Source: Streptomyces durmitorensis (GTDB taxonomy: Bacteria; Actinomycetota; Actinomycetes; Streptomycetales; Streptomycetaceae). From it: DNA of 64,000 nt. The stretch covers positions 7,192,001 through 7,256,000 of the forward strand of contig NZ_CP097289.1 of assembly GCF_023498005.1 (NCBI RefSeq), written 5' to 3'. The notes under the pieces are model-generated. The model was not told the DNA's origin, searched no databases, and worked only from the letters and a program-made list of their open reading frames with translations. The translations under genes and the position numbers were made by a program. This document shows positions 1 to 8,758 of this stretch, in pieces (position 1 is the first letter of the stretch; each line of letters starts with the position of its first letter).

Positions 1-18
1 GGCGAAAGAGGCGCGTGA
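1..18 (+). CDS. 3' end of an upstream gene, possibly an ECF sigma factor (partial)
   Basis: The first bases can be read as codons GERGA followed by a TGA at 16-18. That stop overlaps the ATG at 18 of the next gene (TGATG), the usual sign of translational coupling. Because the next gene carries an anti-sigma zinc-finger motif, the truncated gene is most simply its cognate ECF sigma factor. Only five codons are visible, so the identity is inference from context alone. Confidence 0.35.
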   Translation, partial: GERGA

Positions 19-1040
19 TGACCACGGATCACGAAGCCGTACGTGAACTTCTCGGGGCCTGGGCCGTCGGCGCGCTCATGCCGGGCGACGAGCGGACGGT
101 CACCCCGCATCTGGCCGACTGCGACCGGTGCGCGGCGGAGGCGGGGCGCCTGCGGGCGACGGTGCGGGATCTGGGCGGCCCGCCCCTGGCCGACCCCGGC
201 CCTGGGCCCGCTCCCGCCGAGCGGGGCCTCGCCCTCGCCCTGCGCACCCGCCCGGCGGCTTCCCGCACGGCCGCGCACGCCGCGCCATACGCTGCCGCCG
301 TGGCCGGACTCCAGGCGCTCCTGGGCGAGTTGGCGGAGCGCGAGGCCTGGGGGACCCCGGTCGTGCACGACTGGGACGTCCACGACACGGTGGCGCACCT
401 GCTGGCCGCGGACGAGCCGCTTGCCGTGCGTCTTGGCCTGCGGGCGCCTTCGGCGTGGGACGGGGCGGACGGGACTCCGTGGCGGGTGGCGTGGGCGGCG
501 CGTACGGAGGAGGTCTTGGCCCGGGAGCGGGTCCGGAGCCCGGCGGAGACGATCGAGTCCTGGCGGAACCAGGCGACCGCGCTCCTGTCCTCCCCGGAGG
601 CGCACGACCCCGAACTGGCCGGACGGGCCACGATGTTGATGGGCGCCCGGCTTCCGCTCGCCGACCACTTCCTGGTCCGGGCGTTCGAGGCGTGGGTGCA
701 CACGGACGACATCGGCAGGGCCCTGGACATGCCGGTCCCGCCGCCCCGCACCGCCCACCTGTGGCAGATGGTGCGCCTTGCGGTACGGATCCTGGAGCTG
801 GCCATGGGTTCCAAGGCGCCGGACGTCGCGCTGACCGTCTCGGGGGAGGGCGGCGAGGTGTCGTGGATCCTGGGCAGCGGTGCGGAGCCGGTGAGCGCGG
901 AGCTGGTCCTTGACCCGGTGGACTTCTGCCTGCTCATGGGCGGCAGGGTGGACCCCGCGGTTGTCCCCAGGGGAATCTCCGGCAGTGAGGCCGCCGCGGG
1001 TCGGGTCCTGACGCGGGCGGCGTCCCTGGCCTGGCTCTGA
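18..1040 (+). CDS. Zinc-finger anti-sigma domain fused to a mycothiol-dependent DinB/MDMPI domain
   Basis: 340 residues. The N-terminus contains a compact H-x3-C-x2-C motif (HLADCDRC, about residues 31-38), the signature of zinc-binding anti-sigma factors. The rest resembles the maleylpyruvate isomerase (MDMPI, DinB superfamily) fold, with the typical WDVHDTVAHLLAADEP helix near residue 120 that supplies a metal-binding histidine. No transmembrane segment is evident, so it should be cytoplasmic. It probably holds a sigma factor encoded just upstream and releases it on a thiol or redox cue. The GTG at 15 is an alternative start, but the ATG at 18 overlaps the upstream stop. Domain calls are confident; the sensing role is inferred. 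Confidence 0.75.
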   Translation: MTTDHEAVRELLGAWAVGALMPGDERTVTPHLADCDRCAAEAGRLRATVRDLGGPPLADPGPGPAPAERGLALALRTRPAASRTAAHAAPYAAAVAGLQALLGELAEREAWGTPVVHDWDVHDTVAHLLAADEPLAVRLGLRAPSAWDGADGTPWRVAWAARTEEVLARERVRSPAETIESWRNQATALLSSPEAHDPELAGRATMLMGARLPLADHFLVRAFEAWVHTDDIGRALDMPVPPPRTAHLWQMVRLAVRILELAMGSKAPDVALTVSGEGGEVSWILGSGAEPVSAELVLDPVDFCLLMGGRVDPAVVPRGISGSEAAAGRVLTRAASLAWL

Positions 1041-1212
1041 CCCTGCGGCTCCCGCTGCCCGAACGGACCTCTCCCGCCCACCCACCCGTTCACCCCGCGG
1101 CTTCGACAGCCACGAACAGGCTTTCCCGCCCACCCCATTGCCCGCAGCACCCTCGCATGCAGGAAGGGGCGGGACGACGGCGCGCAGTCGGCATCGAGAC
1201 GCGAGGGGACGT

Positions 1213-1304
1213 GCCGGTATGTCCGCCCGGAGCACGGTTCGCGGCACTCCCTCGCCGCAGCAGCCCCACGGCCACCGGACGATGGCGAGGACGGACATAC
1301 CGGC
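1213..1304. repeat. 13-bp perfect inverted repeat in a 321-base non-coding gap
   Basis: Between the anti-sigma fusion (stop 1040) and the marR stop (1362) there is no convincing gene. The only clear structure is GCCGGTATGTCCG at 1213-1225 matched by CGGACATACCGGC at 1292-1304, separated by 66 bases. The two flanking genes converge, so it may take part in termination, but the loop is long for a simple terminator. It could also be two copies of a protein-binding site in opposite orientation. Confidence 0.5.
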
Positions 1305-1361
1305 GCGGCCCCGCCCTCAAGGCAGCCCCGCACCGCACCCGCCCCTAGGCGCACCCGCCCG

Positions 1362-1841
1362 CTAGGCGCCCCCCGCCTCCCCGCACAAGTTCGCCTCCAC
1401 CCGCCCCAGCAGCCGCGCCAACTCCCGTCGCTCGCCCTCGTCCATCCCCGCCAGCGTGCGCTCCTCCAGCTCCCCCCACGCCACCTCCACCTCCGCCAGC
1501 AGCCCGCAGCTCGCGTCCGTGGCCTCGACCAGGACCGCGCGGCGGTCGTCCGGGTCCTGGCGGCGTCGTACGTGGCCCGCCTGCTCCAGGCGCTGCAGCA
1601 TCTTCGTGACCGTCGACGGGTCCAGGTCGACCGCCTTGATGAGCTCCGACTGGCGTACGGCCCCCTCGTCCCAGAGGTACATCATCAGGAACTCCTGACC
1701 GGGGTAGAGCCCGAGCCCCTTCAGGACCTTGCCCGCCGCGATCCGGTGCAGCCGGGCCACCCGGCTCACGGTGTGGCTGACGGGACCCCGCCGCGCCGCG
1801 GTGGGGAGCTCGGTACAGGCGGGGTCGGCCGAAGCCTTCAT
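1362..1841 (-). CDS. MarR-family transcriptional regulator
   Basis: 159 residues, the usual MarR length. The winged helix-turn-helix lies in the middle (about residues 60-110): RQSELIKAVDLDPSTVTKML is the recognition region, followed by the wing RRRQDPDDRRAVLVE, where the D-x-R-D/R pattern is typical. The start ATG at 1841 follows GAGGAG by 8 bases. It is divergent from an Old-Yellow-Enzyme reductase, with a shared operator between them, so it most likely represses the reductase and itself and is relieved by an electrophile or phenolic ligand (inference). Confidence 0.88.
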   Translation of the reverse strand: MKASADPACTELPTAARRGPVSHTVSRVARLHRIAAGKVLKGLGLYPGQEFLMMYLWDEGAVRQSELIKAVDLDPSTVTKMLQRLEQAGHVRRRQDPDDRRAVLVEATDASCGLLAEVEVAWGELEERTLAGMDEGERRELARLLGRVEANLCGEAGGA

Positions 1842-1868
1842 CGGGACTCCTCGGTCCAGGTCGGTCGG

Positions 1869-1890
1869 CAGGTGCGCAGGAACGCACCTG
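1869..1890 (-). promoter_or_regulatory. Stem-loop in the marR 5' leader
   Basis: CAGGTGCG (1869-1876) and CGCACCTG (1883-1890) form a perfect 8-bp stem with a 6-base loop, 28-49 bases upstream of the marR start codon. It may sit in the untranslated leader or be an additional protein site. Confidence 0.4.
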
Positions 1891-1915
1891 CGCGGATGCG
1901 TTCCTCCAGATTAGC

Positions 1916-1971
1916 TTGGTCGGCCAATGAATGAGTTACAGTGACGCCAGGCCGATTGATTGGCCGACCAA
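1916..1971. promoter_or_regulatory. Two-site operator between marR and the ene-reductase gene
   Basis: TTGGTCGGCCAAT (1916-1928) and its exact inverse ATTGGCCGACCAA (1959-1971) are 43 bases apart centre to centre (about four helical turns). Each half-site is itself near-palindromic, as expected for a MarR dimer. The pair occupies the 153-base divergent promoter region, so one regulator could shut off both genes. Confidence 0.65.
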
Positions 1972-1994
1972 TTACATTCCCCTGGGGGGCACTG

Positions 1995-3062
1995 ATGACC
2001 ACCGCGTTCGACTCCCTCGACCTCTCCGGCACCCTGCTCGGCAACCGCATCGCCATGGCCCCGATGACCCGGAGCCGCGCAGGCGCGGGCGCCACCGCCA
2101 CGGAGCTCACCGCCGAGTACTACGCCCAGCGCGCATCCGCCGGCCTGATCATCACCGAGGGCATCCAGCCATCCGCCGTCGGCCAGGGCTACCCGGACAC
2201 CCCGGGGCTGCACTCCGCCGAACAGATCGAGTCCTGGCGCAAGGTCACCGCCGCCGTCCACGAAGCGGGCGGCAGGATCTTCGCGCAGATCATGCACGCG
2301 GGCCGCATCGGCCACCCCGCACTGCTCCCCGACGGCCTGGTGAACGTGGCTCCCTCGTCCGTCGCCGCCAAGGGGCAGGTGTACACGGCGGATGGCCCGA
2401 AGGACTTCGTCACGCCCCGCGAGCTGACCGGCGACGAGATCCGCGCCACCATCGGAGACTTCGCGGCCGCGGCCCGCAACGCGATCGACGCGGGCTTCGA
2501 CGGGGTCGAACTCCACGGCGCCAGCGGCTACTTGATCCACCAGTTCCTGGCCCCCGGCGCCAACCGTCGCACCGACGCATGGGGCGGCACCCCGGAGAAC
2601 CGCATCCGCTTCGCGGTCGAGACCGCCAGGGCGGTCGCCGCCGAGATCGGCGCCGCCCGCACCGGCCTGCGCCTCTCGCCCGGCAACCCCTTCAACGACA
2701 TCTCCGAGCCCCAGGCCGAGCGCGAGGCGACGTACACCGCCCTGGTGAAGGAGCTGAGCGCCCTGGACCTGGCGTACCTGCACGTCATGGAGGTGGGCCC
2801 GATCCGCGACCTGGTGAACACCCTGCGCGCGAGCTTCGACGGACCCTTCATCCTGAACCCGGCGACCGAGGGCCCCACCGGGGCCGACGCGCTCGCGCTC
2901 GTCGAGGACGGCACCGCGGACGTCGTCGCGTTCGGCGCGCTGTTCCTGGCCAACCCCGACCTGCCGGCCCGCCTCAAGGTCGAAGGCCCGTACAACACGC
3001 CTGACACGTCGACGTTCTACGGCGGCACGGAGAAGGGCTACACGGACTACCCGGCGCTGTAA
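1995..3062 (+). CDS. Alkene reductase, Old Yellow Enzyme family (NADH:flavin oxidoreductase)
   Basis: 355 residues, a full-length FMN-binding TIM barrel of the OYE/NemA type that reduces activated C=C bonds of enals, enones, maleimides or nitro compounds with NAD(P)H. Visible signatures: GNRIAMAPMTRSRA near the N-terminus; QIMHAGRIGHP; and the family motif region HGASGYLIHQFLAP followed by NRRTDAWGG (usually ANGY and YGG). The start ATG at 1995 follows a G-rich ribosome-binding site. Divergent from marR with a shared operator, a typical electrophile-stress arrangement. Confidence 0.9.
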   Translation: MTTAFDSLDLSGTLLGNRIAMAPMTRSRAGAGATATELTAEYYAQRASAGLIITEGIQPSAVGQGYPDTPGLHSAEQIESWRKVTAAVHEAGGRIFAQIMHAGRIGHPALLPDGLVNVAPSSVAAKGQVYTADGPKDFVTPRELTGDEIRATIGDFAAAARNAIDAGFDGVELHGASGYLIHQFLAPGANRRTDAWGGTPENRIRFAVETARAVAAEIGAARTGLRLSPGNPFNDISEPQAEREATYTALVKELSALDLAYLHVMEVGPIRDLVNTLRASFDGPFILNPATEGPTGADALALVEDGTADVVAFGALFLANPDLPARLKVEGPYNTPDTSTFYGGTEKGYTDYPAL

Positions 3063-3099
3063 GCGCACAGAGCAACCCCGAGCCCACGAACCAAGTTCG

Positions 3100-3125
3100 G
3101 CCCGGCACCCCCAGGTGCCGGGCCA
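3100..3125. terminator. Bidirectional terminator hairpin
   Basis: GGCCCGGCACC / GGTGCCGGGCC form an 11-bp perfect stem with a 4-base loop, midway between the convergent reductase gene and ectD. Confidence 0.7.
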
Positions 3126-3143
3126 ACTCTCATACAAGAGTGC

Positions 3144-4043
3144 TTACTTCACCGGAGTGAAGTCCCGAGCCCCAATGTAATCCGGCCGCCGGATCGGCGC
3201 CGCGAACGGCTCCACCGCCGTGTTCTCCACACTGTTGAACACGATGAAGACGTTGCTGCGCGGGAACGGCGTGATGTTGTCCCCCGAACCGTGCATGGCA
3301 TTGCAGTCGAACCAGGTCGCGGAGCCGGCCTCACCGGTGAAGAGCCGGATGCCGTATTCCGAAGCGAGGCTGGTCAGCGTCCCGTCCGAGGGAATGCCCG
3401 CGTCCTGCATCTGCAGGGAACGCTTGTAATTGTCCTTCGGCGTCGCGCCTTCACAGCCGAGGAACGTCTTGTGCGACCCCGGCATGATCATGAGGCCGCC
3501 GTTGGTGTCGTGATTCTTGGTGAGCGCGATGGAGACCGAGACAGTCCGCATGTTCGCGAGGCCGTCCTCGGCGTGCCAGGTCTCGAAGTCCGAGTGCCAG
3601 TAGAACCCCGAGGCACCGAAACCGGGCTTCACGTTGATCCGCGACTGGTGGATGTACACGTCGGAACCCAGGATCTGCCGGGCCCGACCCACCACCCTCG
3701 GATCGGCGGCGAGCTTCGCGAACAGCTCGCTGATTTTGTGCACCTCAAAGATGGTGCGAATTTCCTGGGAACGCGGCTCCACGATGGACCGGTCGTCCGC
3801 CCGCATCGTGGGGTCATCGATCAACCGCTCGAGCTCGGCGTGGTAGACGCTCACCTCGTCGGGCGTGATGAGCTGGTCGATCGCCAGGAATCCGTCCCGT
3901 TCGAACCCCGCCAGGTCTTCGGCCACGATGGGCCCCGGCGTACCCGGCTCGGACCACACGACGGGGTCCTTGCGCTCGATGAGGACCTCTTCGGTGCCTC
4001 GCGTCGGGTACAGGTCGGCGGTGCGTTCGGGTGCGGTGGTCAT
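3144..4043 (-). CDS. ectD: Ectoine hydroxylase
   Basis: 299 residues, the normal EctD length. It is a non-heme Fe(II)/2-oxoglutarate dioxygenase that converts ectoine to 5-hydroxyectoine in the cytoplasm. The iron ligands are visible as the H-x-D pair in GFYWHSDFETWH (about residue 145) and a distal histidine in NAMHGSGDN. The conserved family stretch SRINVKPGFG is intact. It is the last gene of ectABCD; the ATG at 4043 has a GAGAGGAG-type site upstream. A hairpin separates it from ectC, so it may be expressed less than the upstream genes. Confidence 0.96.
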   Translation of the reverse strand: MTTAPERTADLYPTRGTEEVLIERKDPVVWSEPGTPGPIVAEDLAGFERDGFLAIDQLITPDEVSVYHAELERLIDDPTMRADDRSIVEPRSQEIRTIFEVHKISELFAKLAADPRVVGRARQILGSDVYIHQSRINVKPGFGASGFYWHSDFETWHAEDGLANMRTVSVSIALTKNHDTNGGLMIMPGSHKTFLGCEGATPKDNYKRSLQMQDAGIPSDGTLTSLASEYGIRLFTGEAGSATWFDCNAMHGSGDNITPFPRSNVFIVFNSVENTAVEPFAAPIRRPDYIGARDFTPVK

Positions 4044-4089
4044 GGTGTTGCCTGCCTCTCCTCTCGTACGGCCCTTTCCGGGATGTACA

Positions 4090-4122
4090 CCCCCGCCGCC
4101 CAGAGGAAGAGGGCGGCGGGGG
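4090..4122 (-). promoter_or_regulatory. Intercistronic hairpin between ectC and ectD
   Basis: CCCCCGCCGCCC and GGGCGGCGGGGG make a 12-bp perfect stem with a 9-base loop inside the 123-base ectC-ectD gap. No U-tract follows. It could attenuate read-through into ectD or protect the ectABC message from 3' decay. Confidence 0.55.
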
Positions 4123-4166
4123 AGATTCAGGGGGCGTGCTTCAGCCCTGCGGTGCGCTGTCGGAGA

Positions 4167-4571
4167 TCAGGCCGGTTCCGGCTCGGTGAGCAGCGGGTAC
4201 ACGCCGTTCTCGTCGTGGTCCTCACGACCGGTGACGGGCGGGTTGAAGACACAGATGCAGTGGAAGTCCTCCTTGATCCGCATCGTGTGCTTCTCGTTCC
4301 CGTCGAGCAGGTACATGGTCCCCGGAGTGATCGTGTACTTCTTGCCGGTCGTGTCGTCGGTCAGCTCGGCCTCACCCTTGGTGCACACGACGGCCTCGAT
4401 GTGGTTGGCGTACCACATCGACGTCTCCGTACCCGCGTACAGGATGGTCTCGTGGACCGAGAAGCCCACCCGCTCCTTGGCGAGGACGATGCGCTTGCTC
4501 TCCCAGGTTCCCGAAGCGGCCTTCACGTGCCGGTCGGTGCCTTCAATGTCCTTGAACGAACGGACGATCAC
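4167..4571 (-). CDS. ectC: L-ectoine synthase
   Basis: 134 residues, the expected size. A cupin-fold enzyme that cyclises N-gamma-acetyl-2,4-diaminobutyrate to ectoine. Recognisable stretches: the N-terminus [26 protein letters not shown] and [16 protein letters not shown], whose Glu and His supply metal-site residues. The start is the GTG at 4571-4569, which gives the family-standard N-terminus and has an AAGGA site about 10 bases upstream; the frame stays open much further upstream only because of the high GC. Third gene of the ect operon. Confidence 0.95.
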   Translation of the reverse strand: MIVRSFKDIEGTDRHVKAASGTWESKRIVLAKERVGFSVHETILYAGTETSMWYANHIEAVVCTKGEAELTDDTTGKKYTITPGTMYLLDGNEKHTMRIKEDFHCICVFNPPVTGREDHDENGVYPLLTEPEPA

Positions 4572-4617
4572 GGTGACTTGTTCCTTTTCTCTTACGGGGG
4601 TGAGGACGCGGCCCGAG

Positions 4618-4655
4618 GGCCGCCGGGGCGCCGCGTGTGCGGCGCCCCGGCGGCC
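4618..4655 (-). promoter_or_regulatory. 17-bp perfect hairpin between ectB and ectC
   Basis: Arms 4618-4634 and 4639-4655 are perfectly complementary over 17 bases with a GTGT loop, in the 95-base ectB-ectC gap. A structure this strong inside an operon suggests partial termination or an RNA-stability element rather than chance. Confidence 0.6.
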
Positions 4656-4666
4656 TCCCGCACCGC

Positions 4667-5938
4667 TCAGGCGGTCTCGCGCACCGCACGGGCGAGCGTG
4701 CGAAGTCCTTCGTCCAGCTCGTCGGCGGTGATCGTCAGCGCCGGAAGGAGCTTGACGACCTCGCTCTCGGGGCCGGAGGTCTCGATGAGCAGGCCGAGTT
4801 CGAAGGCCCGCTTGGCGATGGCGCCCGCGCGCTCCTTGTCCAGGAACTCCATGCCCCAGACCAGGCCGCGGCCGCGGTACTCCTTGATGGCGCCCGGGTT
4901 CTCGTCGACGATCGCCTTGAACGCCTCCTCGACCTGCTCGCCGCGGGCGCGCGTCTGCTTCTCCATGGCCGGGCCGTCGGACCAGTAGGTCTCCAGGGCG
5001 GCGGCGGCCGTGACGAAGGCGGGGTTGTTGCCGCGGAAGGTGCCGTTGTGCTCGCCCGGCTCCCAGATGTCCAGCTCGGGCTTGAACAGCGTCAGCGCCA
5101 TCGGCAGGCCGTAGCCGCTGATGGACTTGGACACCGTCACGATGTCCGGCGTGATGCCCGCCTCCTCGAAGGAGAAGAACGCGCCGGTGCGGCCGCAGCC
5201 CATCTGGATGTCGTCGACGATCAGGAGCATGTCCCAGCGCTCGCACACGTCGGCGAGCTTGCGCAGCCACTCGGCGCGGGCGACGTTGATGCCGCCCTCG
5301 CCCTGGACCGTCTCGACGATCACGGCGGCGGGCTGGTTGAGGCCGGAGCCCTGGTCCTCGAGCAGACGCTCGAACCAGACGAAGTCGGGGGTCGTGCCCT
5401 CGAGGTAGCGGTCGAAGGGCATCGGCGTGCCGTGCACCAGCGGGATGCCGGCGCCGGCGCGCTTGAAGGCGTTGCCGGTCACCGCGAGGGAGCCGAGCGA
5501 CATGCCGTGGAAGGCGTTCGTGAACGACACGATCGACTCGCGGCCCTTGACCTTGCGGGCCAGCTTCAGCGCGGACTCGACCGCGTTGGTGCCCGTCGGG
5601 CCCGGGAACATGACCTTGTACGGCAGGTCACGCGGGCGCAGGATGATGTTCTGGAACGACTCCAGGAACGCGCGCTTGGCGGTCGTCGACATGTCGAGGC
5701 CATGGACGACGCTGTCGCGCTCCAGGTAGTCGATCAGGGCGCGTTTGAGGACGGGGTTGTTGTGGCCGTAGTTGAGCGAGCCGGCCCCGGCGAAGAAGTC
5801 GAGGTACGAGTGGCCGTCCTCGTCGAACATGCGGCTGCCCTGCGCACGGTCGAAGATGGTGGGCCAACCGCGGCAGTAGCTGCGCACCTCCGACTCCAGG
5901 GTCTCGAAGACGCTCAGGTCGGGCTGGGTGATGGTCAC
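4667..5938 (-). CDS. ectB: Diaminobutyrate-2-oxoglutarate aminotransferase
   Basis: 423 residues. A class-III PLP aminotransferase that makes L-2,4-diaminobutyrate from aspartate semialdehyde and glutamate, the first ectoine step. Visible: the cofactor region [17 protein letters not shown], the substrate-site [12 protein letters not shown] region, the D of [15 protein letters not shown] and the PLP lysine in [13 protein letters not shown]. The ATG at 5938 has an AGGAG site. It lies 74 bases after ectA with no hairpin between them. Confidence 0.96.
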   Translation of the reverse strand: MTITQPDLSVFETLESEVRSYCRGWPTIFDRAQGSRMFDEDGHSYLDFFAGAGSLNYGHNNPVLKRALIDYLERDSVVHGLDMSTTAKRAFLESFQNIILRPRDLPYKVMFPGPTGTNAVESALKLARKVKGRESIVSFTNAFHGMSLGSLAVTGNAFKRAGAGIPLVHGTPMPFDRYLEGTTPDFVWFERLLEDQGSGLNQPAAVIVETVQGEGGINVARAEWLRKLADVCERWDMLLIVDDIQMGCGRTGAFFSFEEAGITPDIVTVSKSISGYGLPMALTLFKPELDIWEPGEHNGTFRGNNPAFVTAAAALETYWSDGPAMEKQTRARGEQVEEAFKAIVDENPGAIKEYRGRGLVWGMEFLDKERAGAIAKRAFELGLLIETSGPESEVVKLLPALTITADELDEGLRTLARAVRETA

Positions 5939-6012
5939 AGCAGATCTCCTGGGAGATGGAAAGACTTGGGAGGTGGGGGGTGACAGGTGGTTCGTGGGGG
6001 GAACGGCGGAAC

Positions 6013-6606
6013 TCAGCCGACCGGCTCGGCCGGCTCGATCCGCGCGGCTGTCCCGGTCTCGGTGATCGGCTCTATGAGGAACAGGACCTCGGGCAGGTGC
6101 CCCTCGTCGGGGAACAGCCCCGCGTCGAAGAGCACCGTGCGCTCGACCGACGCGCCGTGGCGCTGTGCGTATGAGGTGAAGAGCCGCTCGGACGGGGTGT
6201 TGTCCGGCGTGATGGTCGTCTCGACCGAGACCAGCTCCCGGTCGGCGGCGACCTTGGCGGTGAGACCGTCGAGCAGCGCACCGGCAAGGCCGCGGCCTCG
6301 GTGCGCCTGGTCGACGGCCACCTGCCAGACCACCAGGGTGCGCGGCCGCTCGGGCCGGATGTAGCCGGTGATGAACCCGGCGGGCTCACCGTTCGCGTCC
6401 CTGGCCACCACGGAGGTCGCCGCGAAGTCGCGGCACCACAGCAGGTAGCTGTACGAGGAGTTGAGGTCCAACACCTTCGAGTCGCGGGCGATCCGCCAGA
6501 TTGCGGCGCCGTCGGCGACGTCGGGGGTGTCGAGGCGCAACCCCTCGGGCATTTCCAGGGAATTCGCTTGCAGGTCGGTCGGTAGATCGGCTTGTGCAGC
6601 GGTCAT
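6013..6606 (-). CDS. ectA: L-2,4-diaminobutyrate acetyltransferase
   Basis: 197 residues. A GNAT-family enzyme that acetylates diaminobutyrate with acetyl-CoA. Family hallmarks: LNSSYSYLLWCRDF near residue 50, VWQVAVDQAHRGRGLAGALLD (the acetyl-CoA-binding R-G-x-G-x-A motif) and the C-terminal RHGASVERTVLFDAGLFP. First gene of the ect operon. No good Shine-Dalgarno precedes the ATG at 6606; the start is kept because its N-terminus MTAAQADL matches what is remembered for Streptomyces EctA. Confidence 0.95.
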   Translation of the reverse strand: MTAAQADLPTDLQANSLEMPEGLRLDTPDVADGAAIWRIARDSKVLDLNSSYSYLLWCRDFAATSVVARDANGEPAGFITGYIRPERPRTLVVWQVAVDQAHRGRGLAGALLDGLTAKVAADRELVSVETTITPDNTPSERLFTSYAQRHGASVERTVLFDAGLFPDEGHLPEVLFLIEPITETGTAARIEPAEPVG

Positions 6607-6938
6607 GCGGATTGAATTTACCGAGCAATTTCTTTAATTGCATCGGCGGGAGGGGTTACGTAAGAGCGCCTCATGTGTTATCACGCGGGGGTGCGCGCCC
6701 GCAGGAATCCCCGGCGATATGGCCTGATTTGCTGGGCTCATAGGCCACATACCGGGCGCGATGTGGAGTACGTCACAGAACCGTAACTCCCACGAAGCCT
6801 GTCCGAATTGTGAGACTTGGCGCTGACGAAACCTTAGTGTTTAGGTCTCCGGAAAGCGGGCAGAAGAATACGGGAAGCTGTGCTGATAAAGTGGATAAAG
6901 AAGCGGTGGGAATGCGTCCGTGAATTTACGTAGAGTAT
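6607..6938 (-). promoter_or_regulatory. ect operon promoter region with a GCAATT-n5-AATTGC site
   Basis: This 332-base gap has no gene and is much more AT-rich than its surroundings. Just upstream of ectA, GCAATT (6625-6630) and AATTGC (6636-6641) form a 17-base inverted repeat centred about 27 bases before the start codon, a plausible operator or core-promoter overlap site. A second AT-rich part lies at about 6780-6935. Osmotic induction would be expected here, but no known regulator box could be named. Confidence 0.5.
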
Positions 6939-7460
6939 TTACGGCCCCGTCAACCCGTCGATTCCCTCCCTGAGGAGATCGGCGTGACCGTTGTGCCGTG
7001 CGTACTCCTCGATGAGGTGGACCAGGATCCAGCGCAGGCTGACCTCGGCGCCGCCCGTGACGGCCGCCTCCCGCTCGCTCAGCCGCCCGATGTCGTCCGG
7101 CGAACGTCCCTCGCACAACTCCCGGCTCACCGACACCTCCCGCTGCCACACGGCCAGGGCCTGGTCGTACGTCCGCTCCGGGGCGAGGGCGAAGCCCGAC
7201 GGATCCCCGTACACCGGTGGCACGTCCCGCCCGGCGAGCACGCGCTGGAACCAGTTCCGCTCCACCTCGGCCAGATGCTGCACGAGACCGAGCAGTGTCA
7301 GCGACGAGGACGGGACCGAAGCGATACGGGTCTGTGCGTCATCGAGCCCGGAACACTTGACCGCCAGGGTCGCGCGATGGAAGTCGAGCCAGTCCGCCAG
7401 CATCGCGGGCTCGCCCGCCGTCGGGTCGGGCACAGGGCGGCCGTCCGGGAGCGTGGGCAT
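6939..7460 (-). CDS. DinB-family protein (DUF664 type)
   Basis: 173 residues from the chosen ATG at 7460. DinB four-helix fold of the DUF664 group, probably a mycothiol-dependent transferase. Metal-binding histidines of the family appear in [16 protein letters not shown] (mid-protein) and [24 protein letters not shown] (C-terminal). The frame is open for 25 more codons upstream, but the chosen start, [17 protein letters not shown], matches typical members. Substrate unknown. Confidence 0.8.
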   Translation of the reverse strand: MPTLPDGRPVPDPTAGEPAMLADWLDFHRATLAVKCSGLDDAQTRIASVPSSSLTLLGLVQHLAEVERNWFQRVLAGRDVPPVYGDPSGFALAPERTYDQALAVWQREVSVSRELCEGRSPDDIGRLSEREAAVTGGAEVSLRWILVHLIEEYARHNGHADLLREGIDGLTGP

Positions 7461-7566
7461 GGCGGTCACGCTGCCATGGACACCCACCCGGACGTCGGCT
7501 GTTCGCTGTGAGCTTGGTGCGGCCCGAAGCCGCATGAACTCGGGCCCACCGGGAAGACGGGGGCGC

Positions 7567-8670
7567 CTACTGCCAGGCGGCCGTCACCGCTCGCCGCGCC
7601 GCTTCGAGGTCGACCGCGAGACCGGCCTCGCCCATCGCGGCACCCAGTGCGGCGAGCGAGGCGTGCACGACGCCGCGGGTCGCGTCAGGGCCGTAGTGGT
7701 TCACCCGGATCATCTCCTTGGCCAGCGCGCCGCCACCGGCGACCAGCGGAAGCACCGGGTCGGCCGCGAGTGCCTTGGCGACGAGCGTCGAGGCGTCGAC
7801 GCCCTCCGGGGCCCGCAGCGTCGTGGCGACCGGAGCGGCGTCCCGCGCCTCGTGGACGTACGGGCTCAGGCCGCCGCCCAGGGCGATCGCGCCCGCGCGG
7901 GTCGCCGCGGCGGCGGTGGCGTGCCGCGCCATCAGCGCGTCGAGCCCCTCCGCCTCGATGCGCTCCACGCACGCCTCGAGGGCGAGCATCTCCAGCTGGG
8001 CCGGTGCGTGAAGGAGCGCCTTGCGCCCGCCGTCGATCCACCGCTCCTTCCAGTCGAGGAGGGAGAGGTAGGAGCGGCGGGGTGCCTGTGGATTGGCGGC
8101 GAGGCGGGCCCAGGCCCGCTCGCTGACGGAGACGGCCGAGACGCCCGCCGGGCCGCCCATCGCCTTCTGCGCGCCGATCACGCACAGGTCCACGCCCCAG
8201 GCGTCCGGAAGCAGCGGCTCGGCGGCCACCGATGCGACGGCGTCGAGCATGAAGAGGGCGCCGTGCTCGCGTACCACCTCACCGATCTCGGCGACGGGAT
8301 TGGTGTTGCCGGTGGCGGCCTCCGCGTGGACGAGCGAGACGAAGTCGATCTCGGGGTGCGCGGCGAGCGCCTCGCGGACCTGCTCCGCCGTCACGGCGGT
8401 GTGGAAGGGGACGGCGAGATCGACGACGGTCGCACCGCAGTCCCGCAGCCAGTTCCCGAAGGTCTGCCCGTAGGGCCCGGTGATGACGTTCAGCGCGGTC
8501 GTGCCGGGCCGCGCCGCTCCCCGGATGCAGCCCTCCAGGGGAAGCAGCGCCTCGCCCTGCATGATCACGACGTCCTGCGAGGTGGAGAGCAGCCCGGCGA
8601 CGCGCTCCTCGATGGAGGCGAAGTGCTGGGCGCTCAAGGGGGCCAGGTCAAGGAATGGATGCGTCGTCAC
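7567..8670 (-). CDS. PLP-dependent aminotransferase, serine/alanine-glyoxylate type
   Basis: 367 residues from the GTG at 8670. Class-V fold aminotransferase: [10 protein letters not shown] binds the cofactor phosphate region, [10 protein letters not shown] carries the PLP-pyridine aspartate, and [21 protein letters not shown] holds the PLP lysine. The likely reaction is transamination of glyoxylate or pyruvate with alanine or serine. The start is uncertain: the frame is open to 8760, but upstream codons are a GTGAGCGAA-type repetitive stretch and homologues begin near [10 protein letters not shown]. Divergent from the neighbouring amidohydrolase. Confidence 0.82.
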   Translation of the reverse strand: MTTHPFLDLAPLSAQHFASIEERVAGLLSTSQDVVIMQGEALLPLEGCIRGAARPGTTALNVITGPYGQTFGNWLRDCGATVVDLAVPFHTAVTAEQVREALAAHPEIDFVSLVHAEAATGNTNPVAEIGEVVREHGALFMLDAVASVAAEPLLPDAWGVDLCVIGAQKAMGGPAGVSAVSVSERAWARLAANPQAPRRSYLSLLDWKERWIDGGRKALLHAPAQLEMLALEACVERIEAEGLDALMARHATAAAATRAGAIALGGGLSPYVHEARDAAPVATTLRAPEGVDASTLVAKALAADPVLPLVAGGGALAKEMIRVNHYGPDATRGVVHASLAALGAAMGEAGLAVDLEAARRAVTAAWQ

Positions 8671-8758
8671 GGTGCTGCTCACTTCGCTGCTCACTTCGCT
8701 CACGAGTTCGTTCGGGCTGCCGGACCGAGCGTACCGACAGGCTCCTAAGCTGCTGCAC

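Noticed and set aside
3144..6606. Ectoine genes as a novel biosynthetic cluster
   Set aside because: The operon is the well-known ectABCD; only its hairpins are unusual.
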